A DNA stretch of 64,000 nt from assembly GCA_022800755.1 (NCBI GenBank), contig JAAWQX010000002.1, positions 1 through 64,000 of the forward strand, written 5' to 3'. Position 1 is the first letter of the stretch. Each line of letters starts with the position of its first letter. The notes under the pieces were generated by a model. It had not been told where the DNA came from. It did not search any database and saw only the letters and a list, made by a program, of their open reading frames with translations. Of the stretch, positions 17,522 to 27,433 are shown piece by piece. This DNA is from Oscillospiraceae bacterium (GTDB lineage Bacteria; Bacillota; Clostridia; Oscillospirales; Oscillospiraceae). The position numbers and the translations under genes were made by a program.

Positions 17522-19183
17522 ATGAAAAAAAATCAATTTCGTGGGATAATCTGTGGAATATTTCTAATTAGCCTTTTGATTTGCATATTTCCTACCGCCG
17601 CGGACGGCGCGGGTTATACGCTGTACATCAATTCCGCGTCGGATCCGGTCTCTGCCGCGCTGTCATCATTGTATGCCACCGGCGGCAAAAATGATACCGG
17701 TACCATCGGCAGCGGGAGCGTATACGCGATGACGTCCTCCGGTGTGGTACAGATCGGGACAGGCACAAGTTCCGGCCCGGCGGGCAGCGGCGTGGATGAC
17801 GACGGTTCCGCGTACAGAGACGACCCCATCAAGTACACAACGGTCAAAGTCGGCCTCAATTACGGCTCTAAAGCCCTGACAGAAGCTCGGCTGGAAAATC
17901 AGGTGGGCAGCGGCTACCGCTTCGGTTATTTTGATGAAGCGCGGAATTTCATAGATCTTGGCTATACCGCTGTTACAAAGCTCACCATGGTCGCGGACCG
18001 CACCATGACGCTTTCTTCCGGCCACACCATCGGCTGCTACCACATCATGCTGCCCGGTTCCTATGGCAACTTTGACCAGGCCAAACAGGCCGCCGACGCT
18101 GTGGGTGGGTTCCCCGCGTACTATAACGGGACGTATTATGCTCTTTACGGCAATTATCATAGCGAAAATGATGCTTATGCGGCAATGTCTTCCAGCGGCG
18201 TTAATGGGTCCGTACATTCCGGCAGCAGCCGCTGCATGGTGGTCACACAGACGGGCACGGGCAATATCCTGTTTGAATTTGATTACGGTTCTACGTATTC
18301 ATTAGCGGTCATGCCGGTTTCCACTTCCGGCGACGCGGTGACCTGGTTTGCCAAGTATAAATATAACGGTGCGTTCCAGTATACGCGCCTGAGCGACGAT
18401 GAAAAGATCACGGTGGTCAATTTCGTGGATATCGATGACTACGTCAAAGGCGTGGTGCCGTACGAGATGAACGGAAAATGGCCTTTGGAAGCGCTGAAAG
18501 CCCAGGCCCTCACGGCGCGCACCTATGCCGCCAGCCATTTTAACGGCTACCGTTCTTACGGCTTTGACGTCACCAACGATACGTACAGCCAAGTCTATCA
18601 AGGGCTGAATTCCGCCAACAGCACCACAAACGCCGCCTGCGACGCCACGGCGGGGCAGTATATCTGGTACCATGGGCACCTGTGCGAAACGTTCTTCTTC
18701 TCTTCGGACGGCGGCGCAACGGAATCCAGCAAGAATGTATGGGGTACAGAATTGCCTTATCTCCAAGGCGTATTTGACCCTTATGAGGACGAAGTGGATA
18801 CCGGCCATAATAATTGGACCTACACGCTCACGCCAACGCAGGTGCAAAATAAGATTAATTCCAAATTCAAAAAGAATTTCGGCCCGATTACCAGTATCAC
18901 GCCGGAATATACGGATATGGGCAACGTTCTGAGCTTGACCTTCCAGGATAGCTATGGCAATTCCCATACGGTCAGCCGCACCAATTGCTACTACGCTTTG
19001 GATGTGGACAGCCTGCGTTTTACCGTTACGCAGGATGTCTCCGGCAACTTTGTGATCCAGGGAAGCGGATGGGGGCATAATTGCGGTATGAGCCAATGGG
19101 GCGCTTATGTCATGGCGAAAAATCATGGCATGGACGCATCGCAAATCATCAAATTCTATTACACCGGAGCATATGTACGATGA
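17522..19183 (+). CDS. SpoIID/LytB domain-containing secreted protein
   Basis: The 553-residue protein has an N-terminal signal peptide (hydrophobic residues about 9-30), a 250-residue extracytoplasmic region including a SPOR-like segment near 165-230 ([14 protein letters not shown]...[12 protein letters not shown]), and a C-terminal SpoIID domain with [16 protein letters not shown] near 303, the [13 protein letters not shown] helix, and the closing [17 protein letters not shown]. SpoIID-type enzymes are lytic transglycosylases acting on glycan strands during engulfment. Long N-terminal extension distinguishes it from canonical SpoIID, so it may be a paralogue rather than the engulfment enzyme itself. 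Its stop overlaps the queA ATG. Confidence 0.88.
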   Translation: MKKNQFRGIICGIFLISLLICIFPTAADGAGYTLYINSASDPVSAALSSLYATGGKNDTGTIGSGSVYAMTSSGVVQIGTGTSSGPAGSGVDDDGSAYRDDPIKYTTVKVGLNYGSKALTEARLENQVGSGYRFGYFDEARNFIDLGYTAVTKLTMVADRTMTLSSGHTIGCYHIMLPGSYGNFDQAKQAADAVGGFPAYYNGTYYALYGNYHSENDAYAAMSSSGVNGSVHSGSSRCMVVTQTGTGNILFEFDYGSTYSLAVMPVSTSGDAVTWFAKYKYNGAFQYTRLSDDEKITVVNFVDIDDYVKGVVPYEMNGKWPLEALKAQALTARTYAASHFNGYRSYGFDVTNDTYSQVYQGLNSANSTTNAACDATAGQYIWYHGHLCETFFFSSDGGATESSKNVWGTELPYLQGVFDPYEDEVDTGHNNWTYTLTPTQVQNKINSKFKKNFGPITSITPEYTDMGNVLSLTFQDSYGNSHTVSRTNCYYALDVDSLRFTVTQDVSGNFVIQGSGWGHNCGMSQWGAYVMAKNHGMDASQIIKFYYTGAYVR

Positions 19184-20202
19184 AAAAGTCCGATTTTTGG
19201 TTCGACCTTCCGGAAGAACTGATTGCACAGACCCCACTTGAGCACCGGGACAGTTCCCGGCTGCTGCATCTGGATAAAACGACCGGGGAAGTGGAACACC
19301 TTCATTTTTCTGATCTGCCCAAGTTTCTGAACCCCGGCGATTGCTTGGTGCTCAATGATTCCCGTGTCCTGCCTGCCCGTTTGATCGGGCACAGGCCCAG
19401 CGGAGGGCAGATCGAGGTTCTGCTTTTGCGGGATCTGGGGAGCGATATCTGGGAGTGCCTCACAAAACCCGGTAAAAAAACGCGTCCCGGCGCGGAGATC
19501 ACGTTCGGCAACGGTGAATTGTGCGCTGTTGTTCTGGATACCGGCGAGGGGGGAACCCGACGGATCAAGTTTCAGTATGATGGAATTTTTCTGGAGGTAT
19601 TAGAACAGCTTGGTCGTATGCCGCTGCCACCATATATTCACGAAGAACTTCAAGATCAGGAGCGGTACCAGACCGTCTACTCCAAAGAAGTCGGCAGCGC
19701 TGCGGCACCGACAGCGGGTTTGCACTTTACCCCTGAGTTACTGGAAGAAATCAAGCAAATGGGCGTGGAGATTCACTTTGTTACGCTGCACGTTGGCTTG
19801 GGAACCTTCCGTCCCGTAAAAGAGGACGAGATTGAAGCCCATGAAATGCATTCGGAATTTTGCATCATGCCCAATGAGACTGCAAACGCCATCAATGCGG
19901 CCAAAGCAAGAGGGAACCGCGTGGTTGCCGTAGGCACTACATCCTGCCGGACGATTGAATCGTTTGCTAATGAAGACGGTACGATGTTGCCGGCCTCTGG
20001 CTGGACGGATATTTTCATTTATCCAGGTTACAGCTTCAAATGTGTGGACGCGCTTGTCACAAATTTCCATTTGCCGGAAAGTACGCTCATTATGCTGGTC
20101 TCCGCGCTGGCCGGCAGGGAAAATGTCTTGAACGCCTATCGCACCGCCGTGGAGGAACATTACCGGTTCTTTTCTTTCGGGGACGCGATGTATATCAGTT
20201 AA
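19180..20202 (+). CDS. queA: S-adenosylmethionine:tRNA ribosyltransferase-isomerase
   Basis: QueA moves the ribosyl group of SAM to preQ1 in tRNA, forming epoxyqueuosine. The 340 residues show [20 protein letters not shown] at the start, [12 protein letters not shown] near 54 and [11 protein letters not shown] near 175. ATG 19180 overlaps the stop of the SpoIID gene; upstream in-frame starts lie inside that gene. tgt follows after 12 bases, forming a queuosine cassette. Confidence 0.96.
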   Translation: MKKSDFWFDLPEELIAQTPLEHRDSSRLLHLDKTTGEVEHLHFSDLPKFLNPGDCLVLNDSRVLPARLIGHRPSGGQIEVLLLRDLGSDIWECLTKPGKKTRPGAEITFGNGELCAVVLDTGEGGTRRIKFQYDGIFLEVLEQLGRMPLPPYIHEELQDQERYQTVYSKEVGSAAAPTAGLHFTPELLEEIKQMGVEIHFVTLHVGLGTFRPVKEDEIEAHEMHSEFCIMPNETANAINAAKARGNRVVAVGTTSCRTIESFANEDGTMLPASGWTDIFIYPGYSFKCVDALVTNFHLPESTLIMLVSALAGRENVLNAYRTAVEEHYRFFSFGDAMYIS

Positions 20203-20214
20203 AGGAACGAAAAA

Positions 20215-21351
20215 ATGTTTGAACTGATCAAAATTAAAACGCAGGGAAATGCCCGGCGGGGTGAGTTCACCTGTCCCCACGGCACGGTGCAGACCCCAGT
20301 TTTCATGAATGTGGGTACCCAGGCTGCCATCAAGGGCGCATTGAGTGCGGAAGATCTGGAGACGATCCATTGTCAGGTGGAGTTGTCCAACACATACCAT
20401 CTTCATGTCCGCCCAGGTGATGTCCTCATCAGGGAACAGGGCGGACTGCACAAGTTCATGACCTGGAACGGCCCGATCCTCACAGACAGCGGTGGCTTTC
20501 AGATTTTTTCCCTGGCCCAGCTGCGTAAGATCAAAGAAGAGGGTGTCAGCTTCAATTCCCATGTGGATGGCCGCCATATCTTTATGGGGCCGGAAGAGAG
20601 TATGCGCATCCAGTCCAATCTGGGGTCAGATATTGCCATGGCCTTTGACGAGTGCATACAAATCCCGTCGCCCCGCCCGTATGTAGAGCAGTCTATTGAC
20701 CGGACGTATCGCTGGCTGGTGCGCTGCAAAAACGCGCTGGAGCAATACAACGCCGAACCCGGAGCGGTCAATCCCGGGCAAGTGCTGTTCGGGATCAATC
20801 AGGGTGCGGTGTACCACGATTTGAGGATCGAGCACATGAAGCGCATCGCGGAACTGGAGCTTGCCGGTTATGCCATCGGCGGGCTGGCGGTAGGGGAAAG
20901 CACACAGGAGATGTACGAGACGATTGAAGCGGTAGAAGCGCACATGCCGAAAAACAAGCCCCGTTACCTCATGGGTGTAGGCACGCCCGGCAATATCATT
21001 GAAGCGGTCTATCGTGGAATTGATTTCTTTGACTGCGTCATGCCCGCGCGGAATGGCCGCCACGGTCATCTGTTTACCTGGAGCGGGATCATCAACATCA
21101 AAAACGCAAAATATGAGCACGATGACGGCCCCATCGATCCATTTTGTGATTGTCCGGTCTGCCGCCGGTACTCTAAGGCATACCTTCGGCACTTATTCAA
21201 GGCAGAAGAAATGCTGGCCATGCGCTTTGCGGTAATGCACAATCTGCACTTTTATAATACACTTTTACAGCGTATTCGCGACGTTTTGGAGGCGGGAAAC
21301 TTTGAAGACTTCCGCAGGCAATATGCCGCAGTTTTGGACACAAGGATATAA
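20215..21351 (+). CDS. tgt: Queuine tRNA-ribosyltransferase
   Basis: TGT exchanges guanine-34 of GUN-anticodon tRNAs for preQ1. The 378 residues carry DSGGFQIFSL near 92 (first catalytic aspartate), AMAFDEC near 141, GGLAVGES near 222, the nucleophile region FDCVMPARNGRHGHLF near 270 and the zinc site CDCPVCRRYSKAYLRHL near 308. Complete and in the usual order behind queA. Confidence 0.97.
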   Translation: MFELIKIKTQGNARRGEFTCPHGTVQTPVFMNVGTQAAIKGALSAEDLETIHCQVELSNTYHLHVRPGDVLIREQGGLHKFMTWNGPILTDSGGFQIFSLAQLRKIKEEGVSFNSHVDGRHIFMGPEESMRIQSNLGSDIAMAFDECIQIPSPRPYVEQSIDRTYRWLVRCKNALEQYNAEPGAVNPGQVLFGINQGAVYHDLRIEHMKRIAELELAGYAIGGLAVGESTQEMYETIEAVEAHMPKNKPRYLMGVGTPGNIIEAVYRGIDFFDCVMPARNGRHGHLFTWSGIINIKNAKYEHDDGPIDPFCDCPVCRRYSKAYLRHLFKAEEMLAMRFAVMHNLHFYNTLLQRIRDVLEAGNFEDFRRQYAAVLDTRI

Positions 21352-21357
21352 TTTTCC

Positions 21358-21386
21358 TTGCATTTCCAGAAAATAGGAAGTATAAT
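21358..21386 (+). promoter_or_regulatory. Sigma-A type promoter for yajC
   Basis: TTGCAT (21358-21363), 17 bases, TATAAT (21381-21386), followed by CGGAGGAAATG before the yajC ATG. Confidence 0.7.
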
Positions 21387-21416
21387 GCATATCAACACTA
21401 CATCGGAGGAAATGAA

Positions 21417-21740
21417 ATGCCTAACGAATCTATGTATTCTATTATCATGTTAGTCGCCGTGTTCGCGATCATGTACTTTATCATGATCCGGCCGGAGAAT
21501 AAGCGAAAGAAAGCCGCGGAGGAAATGCGCAGCAACGTCGCTTTGGGTGATGAGATCGTCACCATCGGGGGTATGACCGGTAAGATCGTGCAAGTTACGG
21601 AAGAGACTGTTACGTTTGAGACCGGTGAGGATCGTGTCCGTATTCAAATCAAGAAATGGGCGATCCAGACCAACGAACGCGCTGAGGCTAAGGCCAGAGA
21701 ACAGGCGGAAGAACGCAAAAAATCCAAACAGAAAAAGTAA
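21417..21740 (+). CDS. yajC: Preprotein translocase subunit YajC
   Basis: The 107-residue protein has one N-terminal membrane segment (residues 5-23), the FIMIRPENKRKK junction and a small cytoplasmic domain with LGDEIVTIGGMTGKI, followed by a charged tail. YajC associates with SecDF and supports Sec export. The queA-tgt-yajC order is conserved widely. A terminator follows. Confidence 0.95.
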   Translation: MPNESMYSIIMLVAVFAIMYFIMIRPENKRKKAAEEMRSNVALGDEIVTIGGMTGKIVQVTEETVTFETGEDRVRIQIKKWAIQTNERAEAKAREQAEERKKSKQKK

Positions 21741-21746
21741 AGAACA

Positions 21747-21773
21747 AAACGGCGTGAGGTTCACGCCGTTTTT
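21747..21773 (+). terminator. Rho-independent terminator after yajC
   Basis: AAAACGGCGTGA pairs with TCACGCCGTTTT around a 3-base loop, ending in a T run. Confidence 0.88.
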
Positions 21774-21853
21774 CTGTTGTTTCGTCGAATTGGAATTTAT
21801 CCCCCCTTGCGTCAATAGGATGTACCATCCAAATGATGTAAGGGGGGATTGTT

Positions 21854-22264
21854 ATGGAACAGCAAAAGGCCATGCGGTATCTGAAGTCAGCCACGAAGGG
21901 GGCGGCAGTTTCCGTGATTGCGGGAACTGTAATCTTATTCTTCCTTTCCTGGCTGATCGGAAAAGGACGGATCCCGTCAGAACTGATGGAAGAATACGTC
22001 ATTGTGACAGTCATCGTTGCCACCTTTCTGGGCGGAACTGTATCTGTACGCCTGCAAGGGCGGACAGCCGCAGTGACAGCACTGCTCAGCGGAGTACTGA
22101 TTCTACTGGGGATCTCGGTGGCGTCCATGTTTGCGAATGGGATATTGTTTGTGAATGGCAGCTATGTAAAGATGATGGTATCCATTTTCGCGGGAAGCAT
22201 GACCGGCGGAATGCTCGGAACCCGCCGCAAATCCTCTAAAAAACGGAAAAAAACAATGGTTTGA
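21854..22264 (+). CDS. TIGR04086 family membrane protein
   Basis: The 136-residue protein has four predicted membrane helices (about residues 13-35, 45-62, 68-86, 93-118) and a basic tail. Proteins of this TIGR04086 type follow yajC in many endospore formers and are of unknown function, often counted among sporulation-associated membrane proteins. A GGGGGG ribosome site precedes ATG 21854. The position after yajC is the main support for the name. Confidence 0.8.
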   Translation: MEQQKAMRYLKSATKGAAVSVIAGTVILFFLSWLIGKGRIPSELMEEYVIVTVIVATFLGGTVSVRLQGRTAAVTALLSGVLILLGISVASMFANGILFVNGSYVKMMVSIFAGSMTGGMLGTRRKSSKKRKKTMV

Positions 22265-22432
22265 CGGGTGCATTATCATTTTCAACAAACTACATCTTGT
22301 AGCAGTTTTTTGATGGAAATGACAAATCTTGAGAAGAAATCGTAAAAATCCGGTTCTAAGAAGTTTACATAATCATGTTAACATAAAATAATTGACATTT
22401 TTAACAAAAATAAACGAAAAGTGACAAAATGC

Positions 22433-22500
22433 TTGAATGTTGCCCGGGCATATATTATAGTCATAATTACAAATATTATGTAAATTGAAATATTATGTAA
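22433..22500 (+). promoter_or_regulatory. Promoter and repeated operator-like sites before spoIIM
   Basis: TTGAAT (22433-22438), 17 bases, TATAGT (22456-22461). Just downstream, AAATATTATGTAA occurs twice in direct orientation (22471-22483 and 22488-22500, period 17), and the first copy with its left flank forms a near-perfect 17-base palindrome (22468-22484). The 220-base gap before it is AT-rich and shows no gene. Confidence 0.5.
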
Positions 22501-22529
22501 CTTTTGTGGGGCCGCAATCGGGTGGTTCT

Positions 22530-23135
22530 GTGAAGAAATTTGGTGTAGCGTTTCGACGATGGAACGGATTCCGCTTAGATAGGGACGCGTCGGATTTTCC
22601 AGTTCTTGTTCTGCTGTTCCTAAGCTTTTTATTAGGATCGTTACTGGGCTGCTTTGTCGGCGGAGGTATCGACCCGAATACAGGTAATGTGGATCAGCTG
22701 ATCTCCGGGGGAAATACTTCCGGGATTTGGGGCTTTCTGAGCAGTCTCTGCACAGTCAGCCAGTATCACATCATTGTGCTTCTGGCGGCGACTTCTGTGC
22801 TGGGCGTGTTTGTGATCCCGGCCACTTCTTTTTTCCGGGGTTACTTTTTATCCTGCACAGCCGCGGCGGCCATTGCAGCCCTGCCAGAGCATGGAATCGC
22901 GGCGGCGTGGATATCCTGCGGTATCAGCGCTGTGATTACCGTTCCCAGCCTGTTTTTATTGGAATTGGATGGTTTTGGCCTGTCCAAACGCTTGCGGGCG
23001 TTGTCCGCAGGAAAAAGCGGCCATTTTAGCAAAGGAAATGTTTCTTACCATTTGGGAATCGCAGTTGTTTGTCTGTTAACAGCTGCGGCGGTAGATTGCA
23101 TACTCGTTCCCAAATTGCTTGCTTATATATTATAG
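22530..23135 (+). CDS. spoIIM: Stage II sporulation protein M
   Basis: The 201-residue membrane protein (DUF95/SpoIIM family) has five or six hydrophobic helices, including LVLLFLSFLLGSLLGCFVGG near 25 and an SFFRGYFLS segment near 110. SpoIIM scaffolds SpoIID and SpoIIP during engulfment. Synteny with xerD directly downstream matches Bacillus, where spoIIM is also close to xerD. GTG 22530 is preferred because it follows GGGTGG; a TTG at 22485 lies within the operator-like repeats. Exact start uncertain. Confidence 0.85.
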   Translation: MKKFGVAFRRWNGFRLDRDASDFPVLVLLFLSFLLGSLLGCFVGGGIDPNTGNVDQLISGGNTSGIWGFLSSLCTVSQYHIIVLLAATSVLGVFVIPATSFFRGYFLSCTAAAAIAALPEHGIAAAWISCGISAVITVPSLFLLELDGFGLSKRLRALSAGKSGHFSKGNVSYHLGIAVVCLLTAAAVDCILVPKLLAYIL

Positions 23136-23155
23136 AGAAGAGAAGGGGTCCGGTT

Positions 23156-24046
23156 ATGCAGGATACTGCCTGCCTGAAGCAATTTGAAGAATATCTGACG
23201 GATGTAAAGAAGGCTTCCGCGAACACGATGAGTTCGTACCTTCGGGATATCCGGCAGCTATCCGCATACTTGTCCGCACATGAGCTGGGCGGACTGTTGA
23301 ACGCGTCAGAGGACGTGCTCAGTCAGTATGCCACATACTTGAGGTCCTCTGGGAAGTCAGCCGCGACAGTGGCCCGGAGCATCGCTTCCATGAAAAGCTT
23401 CTATGCTTATATGGTGTCCCAAGGAATAATCGAGAAAAATCCCGCGACCAATTTGATGGCAGAGAAAGCGGAACACAAGCTCCCGCAGATTTTGACCGGA
23501 AAAGAAGTGGAGCTCTTGCTGGAGCAGCCCCAGTGTGTGGATATGAAGGGCTACCGGGACAAGGCCATGTTGGAGGTGCTTTACGCGACCGGGATCCGCG
23601 TCAGTGAACTGATCGCGTTGAATGTGGACGATGTGAATCTGTCTGCCGGCATTCTGCGGTGTAAAAGCAAGGGAAAGGAGCGGTATATCCCGATTTATCC
23701 CGCCGCGGTACGGGCTTTGACCGAATACATCGATTTTATCAGAGACCAAATGATCGCGTCCCCGCAGGAACAGGCTTTGTTTGTCAACGTCAATGGCGAG
23801 CGCATGAGCCGTCAGGGCTTTTGGAAACTCATCAAGACTTATCAACAGCGGGCCGGGATCGAAAAGGACATCACACCCCATACATTGCGCCACAGCTTCG
23901 CCGCGCATCTGCTGGAAAACGGCGCGGACCTGCGGTCTATCCAGGAAATGCTCGGACATTCGGATATTTCTACCACGCAGGTCTATTCTCAGGTAGTCAA
24001 GCGGCAGCTGAAGGATGTTTATAACAAAGCGCACCCAAGGGCGTAA
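23156..24046 (+). CDS. xerD: Tyrosine recombinase XerD
   Basis: XerD resolves chromosome dimers at dif with a partner recombinase. The 296 residues have a SAM-like N-terminal core-binding domain (to about 100) and a catalytic domain with arginine in ATGIRVSEL near 150, lysine in CKSKGKERYIPI, HTLRHSFAAHLL near 244, GHSDISTTQVYSQV with the nucleophilic tyrosine near 276. ATG 23156 follows AAGGGG; an upstream start would overlap spoIIM. Length is that of a chromosomal Xer, not of a mobile-element integrase. Confidence 0.93.
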   Translation: MQDTACLKQFEEYLTDVKKASANTMSSYLRDIRQLSAYLSAHELGGLLNASEDVLSQYATYLRSSGKSAATVARSIASMKSFYAYMVSQGIIEKNPATNLMAEKAEHKLPQILTGKEVELLLEQPQCVDMKGYRDKAMLEVLYATGIRVSELIALNVDDVNLSAGILRCKSKGKERYIPIYPAAVRALTEYIDFIRDQMIASPQEQALFVNVNGERMSRQGFWKLIKTYQQRAGIEKDITPHTLRHSFAAHLLENGADLRSIQEMLGHSDISTTQVYSQVVKRQLKDVYNKAHPRA

Positions 24047-24071
24047 CAACAATGCATAAGAGGGTAATGCG

Positions 24072-24337
24072 GTGAACAATCTGATTAAAATTTATATGAT
24101 GCTTTATATTATCCCATTTCTGATTGGGTTTGCTGTTCGTTTTTTGGTCGCCGCATAAAAAGAGGATATTTCATCACGATAGGGATTATCGTCTTGGCTG
24201 TTATAGCATGGGCGATTTTATATGCAGTTCCATCTCATGGCGACCAACTGCATGGTTTCATTGCGCACATGGCAACCAGCGCAGCCGTTGGAGCTGTCTT
24301 GTCCGGCTTGATAGCGAGACCGAAACGAATCAAATAA
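24072..24337 (+). pseudogene. Frameshifted small membrane protein gene
   Basis: GTG 24072, behind AGAGGG, opens a frame encoding a hydrophobic helix (LIKIYMMLYIIPFLIGF) that stops at 24156-24158. A second frame continues without a break in character from the T6 run at about 24139-24144, encoding FFGRRIKRGYFIT, a second helix (IIVLAVIAWAILYAV), and a third region to TAA 24337. One extra T in the run would give a single protein of about 88 residues with three membrane segments. This is either a mutation, a sequencing error at a homopolymer, or slippage. Family not recognised. Confidence 0.55.
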
Positions 24338-24347
24338 GCTTCAATGA

Positions 24348-24384
24348 TCGGGCAGTTATCCGAAACGGATGACCGCCCGATTCA
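24348..24384 (+). terminator. Rho-independent terminator before ruvC
   Basis: ATCGGGCAGTTATCCG pairs imperfectly with CGGATGACCGCCCGAT around AAA, followed by an AT-rich tract. Confidence 0.65.
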
Positions 24385-24445
24385 ATATTTTAGGGGATCA
24401 GACCCAGGACGTACAAAAGTTAACAGGGCCGATACGTTTCTTATA

Positions 24446-24474
24446 TTGCGATTTTTTCAGAATTATGGTATGCT
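24446..24474 (+). promoter_or_regulatory. Sigma-A type promoter for ruvCAB
   Basis: TTGCGA (24446-24451), 17 bases, TATGCT (24469-24474), about 22 bases before the ruvC start. Confidence 0.55.
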
Positions 24475-24496
24475 GTCAAAATAGGATGTGATAGTT

Positions 24497-25012
24497 TTGA
24501 GAATCCTTGGGATCGACCCGGGTGTGGCCATCGTAGGTTTCGGCATCGTGGATACAGACCGCGCGGGGCCGCGTCTTGTCAAATGCGGCGTGGTCACAAC
24601 GCCCGCACATACACCGCTGTCAGCCCGGCTGAACAGTATCTATCTGGACCTTATGGAGTTGCTCGATACATTCAAGCCCGATGCAGTCGCCATCGAGGAA
24701 TTGTTCTTCAATACGAACATCACCACCGGTATCGCGGTTGCCCACGCCAGGGGGATTATCCTGCTGGCGTGCTATCAATCGGCAGTCCCGGTATTTGAAT
24801 ATACGCCGTCTCAAGTCAAACAGGCTGTGGTGGGCTACGGCAAGGCAAAAAAGACGCAGGTCATGGATATGGTCAAGCGCATTCTCCGGCTTCAGGACGT
24901 GCCAAAGCCTGACGACGCGGCAGACGCTGTGGCGATCGCCCTGTGTCACGCCCGCAGCCGCACATCTCTATTGTCACAGAAAGGCGAAAACGATATATGT
25001 TCAACTATATAA
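24497..25012 (+). CDS. ruvC: Holliday junction endonuclease RuvC
   Basis: RuvC cuts Holliday junctions symmetrically. The 171 residues contain the first catalytic aspartate in LGIDPG, glutamate in VAIEELFF near 65 and the terminal acidic cluster DDAADAVAIALCHA near 136. The start is taken as TTG 24497, giving MRILGIDPG as in most RuvC; GTG at 24488 in the same frame is the alternative and would add three residues. Its 3' end overlaps ruvA by 16 bases. Confidence 0.95.
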   Translation: MRILGIDPGVAIVGFGIVDTDRAGPRLVKCGVVTTPAHTPLSARLNSIYLDLMELLDTFKPDAVAIEELFFNTNITTGIAVAHARGIILLACYQSAVPVFEYTPSQVKQAVVGYGKAKKTQVMDMVKRILRLQDVPKPDDAADAVAIALCHARSRTSLLSQKGENDICSTI

Positions 25013-25602
25013 ACGGTACGGTAAGCGAGGTAGAACCCAATTTTGCGGTCATTGAGTGCGCCGGCGTGGGATTCGGTGTAAATGTATCGCTGTACACATT
25101 GGGCGATTTGAAACTGGGTGAACGAGCGAAGCTGTATGTGTACGAATCCATCCGGGAAGACGCGTTTGAACTGTTTGGCTTTGTGACGAAAGCGGAAAAA
25201 CGCTGCTTTGAACTGCTGGTTGGTGTCTCGGGCGTAGGCCCGAAAGCGGCGTTGGCGATTTTGTCCACGACCACGCCGGATGGCTTAGTCGCCGCGATTC
25301 TCAACGGGAACGAAAAAGCGGTCACCGCCGCGCCGGGCGTTGGTAAAAAGCTGGCCCAGCGGGTACTGCTGGAATTAAAAGACAAAATTGGAAACATAGA
25401 CGGAGTGGACGTGACTGCCACTGCTGGAATTCCTGCTTCCATGCTGTCAGGCGCGGATAAAAACCTGGCAGACGCCAGCGCAGGCTTGATTGTCCTGGGC
25501 TATTCCCAGGCGGAGATTAATGCCGCCCTACGCGGTGTCGATACCAGCGAAATGACATCAGAAGAAATTATCAAAGTTGTGCTGCGCAATATGTTGAAGT
25601 AA
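24997..25602 (+). CDS. ruvA: Holliday junction branch migration protein RuvA
   Basis: RuvA binds four-way junctions and loads RuvB. The 201 residues show the N-terminal OB domain ([19 protein letters not shown]), two helix-hairpin-helix motifs ([17 protein letters not shown] and [20 protein letters not shown]) and the C-terminal domain III that touches RuvB. ATG 24997 gives the standard N terminus; an upstream start would lie deep in ruvC. Confidence 0.96.
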   Translation: MFNYINGTVSEVEPNFAVIECAGVGFGVNVSLYTLGDLKLGERAKLYVYESIREDAFELFGFVTKAEKRCFELLVGVSGVGPKAALAILSTTTPDGLVAAILNGNEKAVTAAPGVGKKLAQRVLLELKDKIGNIDGVDVTATAGIPASMLSGADKNLADASAGLIVLGYSQAEINAALRGVDTSEMTSEEIIKVVLRNMLK

Positions 25603-25615
25603 GGGAGGGGAGCAT

Positions 25616-26656
25616 ATGAGCATTTCCTTTTCAGAGGATGCCAACGATCAGTTGATCACGACCTCCAGGGTTCTGGAAGAGGATGCAAACGAGGGGTCTT
25701 TGCGGCCTCATACCCTGCGGGAATATATTGGGCAGGAAAAGGCAAAGGGGAACCTGGAAGTCTTTATAAAGGCAGCGCAAATGCGTCATGAATCCTTGGA
25801 CCATGTACTGCTCCATGGGCCTCCGGGCTTGGGAAAAACGACGCTGGCGGCCATTATCGCCAATGAGATGGGCGTCAATATGCGCATCACCTCCGGGCCG
25901 GCCATCGAAAAAGCCGGTGATCTGGTAGCCATGCTCACCAATCTGAACGAAGGGGACATCCTGTTTGTGGACGAGATCCACCGGCTGAACCGGGCTTACG
26001 AGGAGATCCTCTATCCGGCCATGGAAGATTATGCCATTGACATCATCCTGGGCAAAGGCCCATCGGCGAACTCGTTGCACTTGGAACTGCCGCATTTCAC
26101 CCTGATCGGTGCGACAACGCGGTCTGGTCAATTGACCGCGCCCTTGCGGGACCGTTTCGGCGTTACGCTGCGGCTGGAACTGTATACAGCCGAAGAATTG
26201 CAAAGGATCGTTACCCGCAGTGCGGGGATCCTCGGCGTAAACATCACCCCGGAAGGGGCTTGTGAGATTGCCTCCCGTTCCCGCGGCACGCCCCGGGTTG
26301 CAAACCGTATGCTCCGCCGCGTCAGAGATTTTGCCCAGGTACGGGCGGGCGGAAATATTACCAAAGATGTGGCCAATGAAGCGCTTTTGAGCCTGGAGGT
26401 CGACCATTTGGGCTTTGACGCGCTGGACCGGAGAATGCTCCGTGCCATTATTGAGTTTTACGGCGGCGGCCCGGTCGGGCTGGATACGCTTGCAGCGACG
26501 ATCAATGAAGAGGCAGTCACGCTGGAAGATGTGTATGAACCATACCTGCTGCAGCAGGGCTTTTTAACCCGTACCCCCAGAGGACGCTGTGTTACCGCAA
26601 AGGCTTACGAGCATTTGGGAATCCCGTTCCATGGGGTGGAGCAGCTCCATTTTTGA
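25616..26656 (+). CDS. ruvB: Holliday junction branch migration ATPase RuvB
   Basis: RuvB is the hexameric AAA+ motor of branch migration. The 346 residues have [16 protein letters not shown] near 28, Walker [12 protein letters not shown] near 65, Walker [12 protein letters not shown] near 115, sensor [18 protein letters not shown] near 165 and the winged-helix end with [25 protein letters not shown] precedes ATG 25616, 14 bases after ruvA. Confidence 0.97.
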   Translation: MSISFSEDANDQLITTSRVLEEDANEGSLRPHTLREYIGQEKAKGNLEVFIKAAQMRHESLDHVLLHGPPGLGKTTLAAIIANEMGVNMRITSGPAIEKAGDLVAMLTNLNEGDILFVDEIHRLNRAYEEILYPAMEDYAIDIILGKGPSANSLHLELPHFTLIGATTRSGQLTAPLRDRFGVTLRLELYTAEELQRIVTRSAGILGVNITPEGACEIASRSRGTPRVANRMLRRVRDFAQVRAGGNITKDVANEALLSLEVDHLGFDALDRRMLRAIIEFYGGGPVGLDTLAATINEEAVTLEDVYEPYLLQQGFLTRTPRGRCVTAKAYEHLGIPFHGVEQLHF

Positions 26657-26717
26657 GCTAAACTCCGGTGATATAGGAAAAATTTATTTAAAATATTGGT
26701 TAATTCCCTGTTGTCTA

Positions 26718-26745
26718 TTGACTTTTTGGTGAAATGCTATATAAT
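26718..26745 (+). promoter_or_regulatory. Sigma-A type promoter for sigH
   Basis: TTGACT (26718-26723), 16 bases, TATAAT (26740-26745), ending 24 bases before the start codon. Confidence 0.65.
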
Positions 26746-26768
26746 TACAGCATTGGAGACGTTTCCGC

Positions 26769-27365
26769 ATGACACAAGGCCGCATGATTTCTGATAATGA
26801 ATTGATCGTTCGTTCCCGCGCAGGCGATCCCGATGCTGAAGAGGAACTTGCGGTGCGATACAGCCCGCTGGTCCGCTTTTATTCCAGAACATATTTTCTG
26901 GCGGGCGGCGACAGTGAGGATTTGATTCAGGAAGGCATGATCGGGCTGCTGTCTGCGATTCGCCGGTTTGACCCGGCGATGTCCGTTTCCTTTAGAACTT
27001 ACGCAGACCAATGTGTTCGCAACAGGATCATATCCGCGATTCAATCTGCCTCTCGGCTAAAGCATACACCACTGAATTATGGTGTTTCGTTTGAGGATCT
27101 TCTCAACAAAGAGCCCAATACCATCCAAGCCGCCTATTACGACTCGTTCAGCAGACGGACGGAAGAACAGGTACTCGCGCGTGAGCGTGAGGAGGAAATT
27201 TTGATCGATAATACCAAGCAGTTGTCCCGATTTGAACGAAGCGTACTTGCGTTGTACCTGCAAGGCTTGTCCAGCAAGGAAATTGCTGAGCGGATGGACC
27301 GAAATGAAAAATCTATTGATAATGCGGTACAGCGTATTCGGAAGAAGATCATGCGAAACGAATAA
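26769..27365 (+). CDS. sigH: RNA polymerase sporulation sigma factor SigH
   Basis: The 198-residue sigma-70 family protein aligns with Bacillus SigH: region 2 has YFLAGGDSEDLIQEGMIGL near 46 and AIQSASRLKHTPLN near 91, region 4 has LSRFERSVLALYLQGLSSKEIAERM near 153 and KSIDNAVQRIRKK. SigH starts the switch to stationary phase and sporulation. It sits alone behind its own promoter rather than by the secE-nusG genes where many Clostridia keep it. No strong GGAGG is seen before the start, so translation may be modest. Confidence 0.88.
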   Translation: MTQGRMISDNELIVRSRAGDPDAEEELAVRYSPLVRFYSRTYFLAGGDSEDLIQEGMIGLLSAIRRFDPAMSVSFRTYADQCVRNRIISAIQSASRLKHTPLNYGVSFEDLLNKEPNTIQAAYYDSFSRRTEEQVLAREREEEILIDNTKQLSRFERSVLALYLQGLSSKEIAERMDRNEKSIDNAVQRIRKKIMRNE

Positions 27366-27433
27366 GGCGTTAATCAGAGAAACTCTGACGCAAATATAAC
27401 CGAGAGGTAATTTTTTAAAAGAGAGGATTTATC

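Noticed and set aside
18302..19237. Minus-strand open frame of 311 codons opposite the SpoIID-domain gene
   Set aside because: Antisense to a protein with clear SpoIID motifs; no independent support.
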